A stretch of DNA of 64,000 nt from Vitreoscilla sp. (lineage in GTDB: Bacteria > Pseudomonadota > Gammaproteobacteria > Burkholderiales > Neisseriaceae): NCBI GenBank assembly GCA_030150505.1, contig JASLFS010000003.1, forward strand, positions 22,108 through 86,107, written 5' to 3'. Under the pieces are notes generated by a model. It worked only from the letters and a program-made list of their open reading frames with translations, was not told the origin of the DNA and ran no database searches. Below, in pieces: positions 61,735-64,000 of this stretch. Each line of letters starts with the position of its first letter. Position 1 is the stretch's first letter. The translations under genes were made by a program, and so were the position numbers.

Positions 61735-63360
61735 TTACGCTTTGTTTTGCAATGCTGCTTTAACATAAGCAGTAAACAACGGATGTCCATTTCTTGGTGT
61801 TGACGTAAATTCAGGATGGAATTGACATGCCAAGAACCAAGGATGATCAGGTAATTCAATGGTTTCAACTAACTCTTCTGCACCAGCAGAAACACCACTA
61901 ATCACCAAGCCAGCCTGCTCCAATGTTGGAACAAAATTGTTGTTAACTTCATAACGATGACGATGACGTTCTTTAATCACAGTATTACCATATACTTTTG
62001 CGGCCAAACTGCCATCTTTCAAGTTGCACTCTTGTGCGCCTAAACGCATAGTGCCACCTAAATCAGCATTTTCATCACGTTTTTCAATGCTACCGCTTGC
62101 ATCTTGCCATTCATCAATCAAACCAACGACTGGGAACTCAGTGCGAATATCAAATTCTGTTGAATTAGCGCCGTTCATTCCTGCCACATGGCGAGCATAT
62201 TCAATCAAAGCGATTTGCATACCCAAACAAATGCCCAAATAAGGAATTTTGTTCTCACGAGCATATTGAACTGCTTTAATTTTACCTTCTACACCACGAG
62301 AGCCAAAGCCGCCAGGAACCAAAATAGCATCAGCACCTTTTAAGCAATCAGTACCTTCTTTTTCCAATACTTCACTGTCGATGTATTCAATCTTAACATC
62401 GGTTTCAGTGTGAATACCGGCATGCTTTAAAGCTTCAGATAAAGATTTATATGATTCAGTTAAATCAACATATTTACCAACCATTGCAATTTTCACTGCA
62501 TGTTTTGGATTATCAACAGCGTGAACAATTTTTTTCCACTCTGTTAAATCAGCTTCAGGAACATTTAATTGCAATTGCTCGCAAATAATTTTATCAATGC
62601 CCTGATTATGTAAAAGTTCTGGAATTTTATAAATACTGTCACTATCGTAGCAACTAACAACCGAACGCTCTTCTACATTACAGAACAAAGCAATCTTACG
62701 CTTTTCATCTTCTGGCAACATGCAATCCATGCGGCAAACCAAAATATCTGGCTGAATACCAATACTACGCAACTCTTTAACAGAATGTTGTGTTGGTTTG
62801 GTTTTCACTTCACCAGCAGTAGCAATGTATGGCACATAAGATAAATGAACAAATAATGTATTGTTGCGGCCTAATTGGCTACGCATTTGGCGAATACCTT
62901 CCAAGAAAGGCAAAGACTCAATATCACCAACCGTACCACCAATTTCTACGATAGCCACATCATAACCTGATGCACCAGCGTGTACTTTACGCTTGATTTC
63001 ATCAGTAATATGAGGAATAACCTGTACTGTACCGCCTAGGTAATCACCACGGCGCTCTTTGGCAATAACTTCTTCATACACTTGACCAGTGGTGAAGTTA
63101 TTACGCTTGTACATCGTTGCGTTAATGAAACGCTCGTAATGTCCCAAGTCCAAATCTGTCTCAGCACCATCCTCAGTAACAAACACTTCACCGTGCTGAA
63201 AAGGACTCATTGTGCCTGGGTCAACGTTAATATAAGGGTCTAATTTAAGCATGGTTACTTTTAAACCACGCGATTCTAGAATTGCTGCAATAGACGCAGC
63301 GGCGATGCCTTTACCTAATGATGAAACAACGCCGCCAGTAACAAAGATAAACTTAGTCAT
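61735..63360 (-). CDS. pyrG: CTP synthase
   Basis: Makes CTP from UTP, ATP and glutamine. 541 residues: N-terminal synthase domain FVTGGVVSSLGKGIAAAS with P-loop, KLDPYINVDPGTMSPFQHGEVFVTEDGAETDLDLGHYERF. C-terminal class I glutaminase with oxyanion GGFGSRG, nucleophile GICLGMQIA and the His/Glu pair FHPEF. The start ATG at 63360 is the family start. First of the pyrG-kdsA-eno-ftsB run. The intergenic region upstream is shared with the divergent rpmB. Confidence 0.98.
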   Translation of the reverse strand: MTKFIFVTGGVVSSLGKGIAAASIAAILESRGLKVTMLKLDPYINVDPGTMSPFQHGEVFVTEDGAETDLDLGHYERFINATMYKRNNFTTGQVYEEVIAKERRGDYLGGTVQVIPHITDEIKRKVHAGASGYDVAIVEIGGTVGDIESLPFLEGIRQMRSQLGRNNTLFVHLSYVPYIATAGEVKTKPTQHSVKELRSIGIQPDILVCRMDCMLPEDEKRKIALFCNVEERSVVSCYDSDSIYKIPELLHNQGIDKIICEQLQLNVPEADLTEWKKIVHAVDNPKHAVKIAMVGKYVDLTESYKSLSEALKHAGIHTETDVKIEYIDSEVLEKEGTDCLKGADAILVPGGFGSRGVEGKIKAVQYARENKIPYLGICLGMQIALIEYARHVAGMNGANSTEFDIRTEFPVVGLIDEWQDASGSIEKRDENADLGGTMRLGAQECNLKDGSLAAKVYGNTVIKERHRHRYEVNNNFVPTLEQAGLVISGVSAGAEELVETIELPDHPWFLACQFHPEFTSTPRNGHPLFTAYVKAALQNKA

Positions 63361-63714
63361 GACATAACCACTGTAATCGAATGCGAAATTTTACCTTGAA
63401 TTAGCTAAGATATAAAGCCTATTCACAATTAAAGTAAAATCCCTCATTACTGCTTTTAAGAAAGTCAGATTTTATCACAGCACTAATAACTTATGTTTAT
63501 TACAAAAAATAATAATGCACCCACAAAAAAACACTTTTTTACCCATCATTGAAAAAAATATATTCTCGATTTAATGACTTATTCCGTGTACTAAAAACGA
63601 CATTTTCATCACATTATGAAAATAATCCTCATAAAAACACAGATTAGCTTGAGCTTATTAGTAAATATATGGTATAAACTTCCTTTTCCCAATTCGGTAA
63701 TTTGGAGTCTAACC
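63361..63714. other. Divergent pyrG/rpmB intergenic region
   Basis: About 350 bp, AT-rich. It contains the rpmB promoter (63649-63678) and ribosome site (TTGGAG before 63715). The pyrG promoter must lie in its left half but no strong match was singled out. No other gene seen. Confidence 0.5.
63649..63678 (+). promoter_or_regulatory. Predicted rpmB-rpmG promoter
   Basis: TTGAGC (63649-63654), 18-base spacer, TATAAA (63673-63678), about 36 bp before the rpmB ATG. Confidence 0.5.
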
Positions 63715-63948
63715 ATGGCACGAGTATGTAAAGTGACCGGTAAACGCCCTATGGCGGGTAACAACGTGTCACATGCCAACAATAAAACCAAACGCCGCTT
63801 TTTGCCTAATTTGCAATCACGTCGTTTCTGGGTTGAGAGCGAAAACCGCTGGGTACGTTTGCGCGTGTCAAATGCTGCTTTGCGTACCATCGATAAAGTA
63901 GGCATTGATGTCGTTTTGGCTGATTTGCGTGCACGCGGCGAAGCTTAA
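63715..63948 (+). CDS. rpmB: 50S ribosomal protein L28
   Basis: A 77-residue basic ribosomal protein starting MARVCKVTGKRPMAGNNVSHANNKTKRRF with the family end LRTIDKVGIDVVLADLRARGEA. The ATG at 63715 with GGAG upstream is preferred to the longer frame from 63616. It has a single Cys, so it is not the four-Cys zinc-binding paralogue. It is followed 35 nt later by rpmG. Confidence 0.97.
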   Translation: MARVCKVTGKRPMAGNNVSHANNKTKRRFLPNLQSRRFWVESENRWVRLRVSNAALRTIDKVGIDVVLADLRARGEA

Positions 63949-63983
63949 TATTGTTGATTTAAAGATTATTAAGGACTAGAGCA

Positions 63984-64000
63984 ATGCGCGATAAAATCAA
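63984..64000 (+). CDS. rpmG: 50S ribosomal protein L33, first codons only (cut by window edge)
   Basis: ATG at 63984 opens MRDKI, the usual L33 N-terminus, after an AAGGA site 8 nt upstream and directly behind rpmB as is standard. Only 17 bases are inside the window. Confidence 0.8.

Noticed and set aside
1..64000. Mobile element, prophage or CRISPR content
   Set aside because: No transposase, integrase, phage structural gene, target-site duplication or regularly spaced repeat was found; the only repeats are uptake sequences and terminators.

Overview
The window is an AT-rich, gene-dense chromosomal segment of a betaproteobacterium, most likely a Neisseriaceae member outside Neisseria itself. 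The main evidence is the 12-mer DNA uptake sequence AGGCTGCCTGAA (the dialect I recall for Simonsiella and relatives). Six exact copies and many one-mismatch copies are present, several of them folded into terminator hairpins. The proteins and gene order agree: pyrG-kdsA-eno-ftsB, rpmB-rpmG, DUF502-aspS, an ASBT-like symporter and lipoprotein cytochrome c'. I see no phage, insertion sequence, CRISPR array or rRNA.

Layout. 0-5 kb: trigger factor (partial), a DUF1853/pyrimidine-dimer-glycosylase pair, trmJ and suhB divergently transcribed, and a zur-CobW zinc pair. 5-11 kb: cytochrome c', BASS symporter, LtaS-like sulfatase, then an uncharacterised SDR-DoxX-DUF2269 operon faced by a GbsR/MarR regulator, with a 22-bp-arm palindrome over its promoter. 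11-21 kb, mostly minus strand: amino-acid racemase, aspS with DUF502, pldA, rpsT, a PPP phosphatase, bestrophin, a META lipoprotein, argF and hpnC. 21-24.8 kb: a GntR regulator divergent from an amidohydrolase-like protein that has lost its metal ligands, then fpr and a pirin. 24.9-31.9 kb: an unusually short large-type NAD-glutamate dehydrogenase, ilvA, dacC and a PepSY protein. 32-33.4 kb: three tRNAs (Ser-GCT, Arg-ACG, Glu-TTC), DUF2788 and grpE. 33.6-37.5 kb: aceK and aceA, which share an upstream motif. 37.7-50 kb: sseB-like, a PlsC/CdsA-like pair, a YheS-type ABC-F protein, a GNAT, ansA, htpG, fnr and hemN (with a perfect FNR box), a DMT transporter and DUF1289. 50-59 kb: typA, DUF4230, an unrecognised conserved-looking gene with a low-molecular-weight phosphatase, an NCS2 purine permease, glyA with a structured leader, arfA with a terminator inside its reading frame, and an EamA transporter. 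59-64 kb: ftsB, eno, kdsA and pyrG on the minus strand, and rpmB-rpmG on the plus strand.

Most genes are housekeeping. Linked functions include carbon-flux control at isocitrate (aceK phosphorylates isocitrate dehydrogenase, aceA opens the glyoxylate shunt), oxygen-responsive haem synthesis (fnr acting on hemN), zinc homeostasis (zur-CobW), and translation or ribosome rescue (arfA, typA, YheS, aspS). The less ordinary points are the SDR/DoxX/DUF2269 module with its operator-like palindrome, the degenerate amidohydrolase with its regulator, the glyA leader RNA, the non-stop arfA gene, and the N-terminally short glutamate dehydrogenase.
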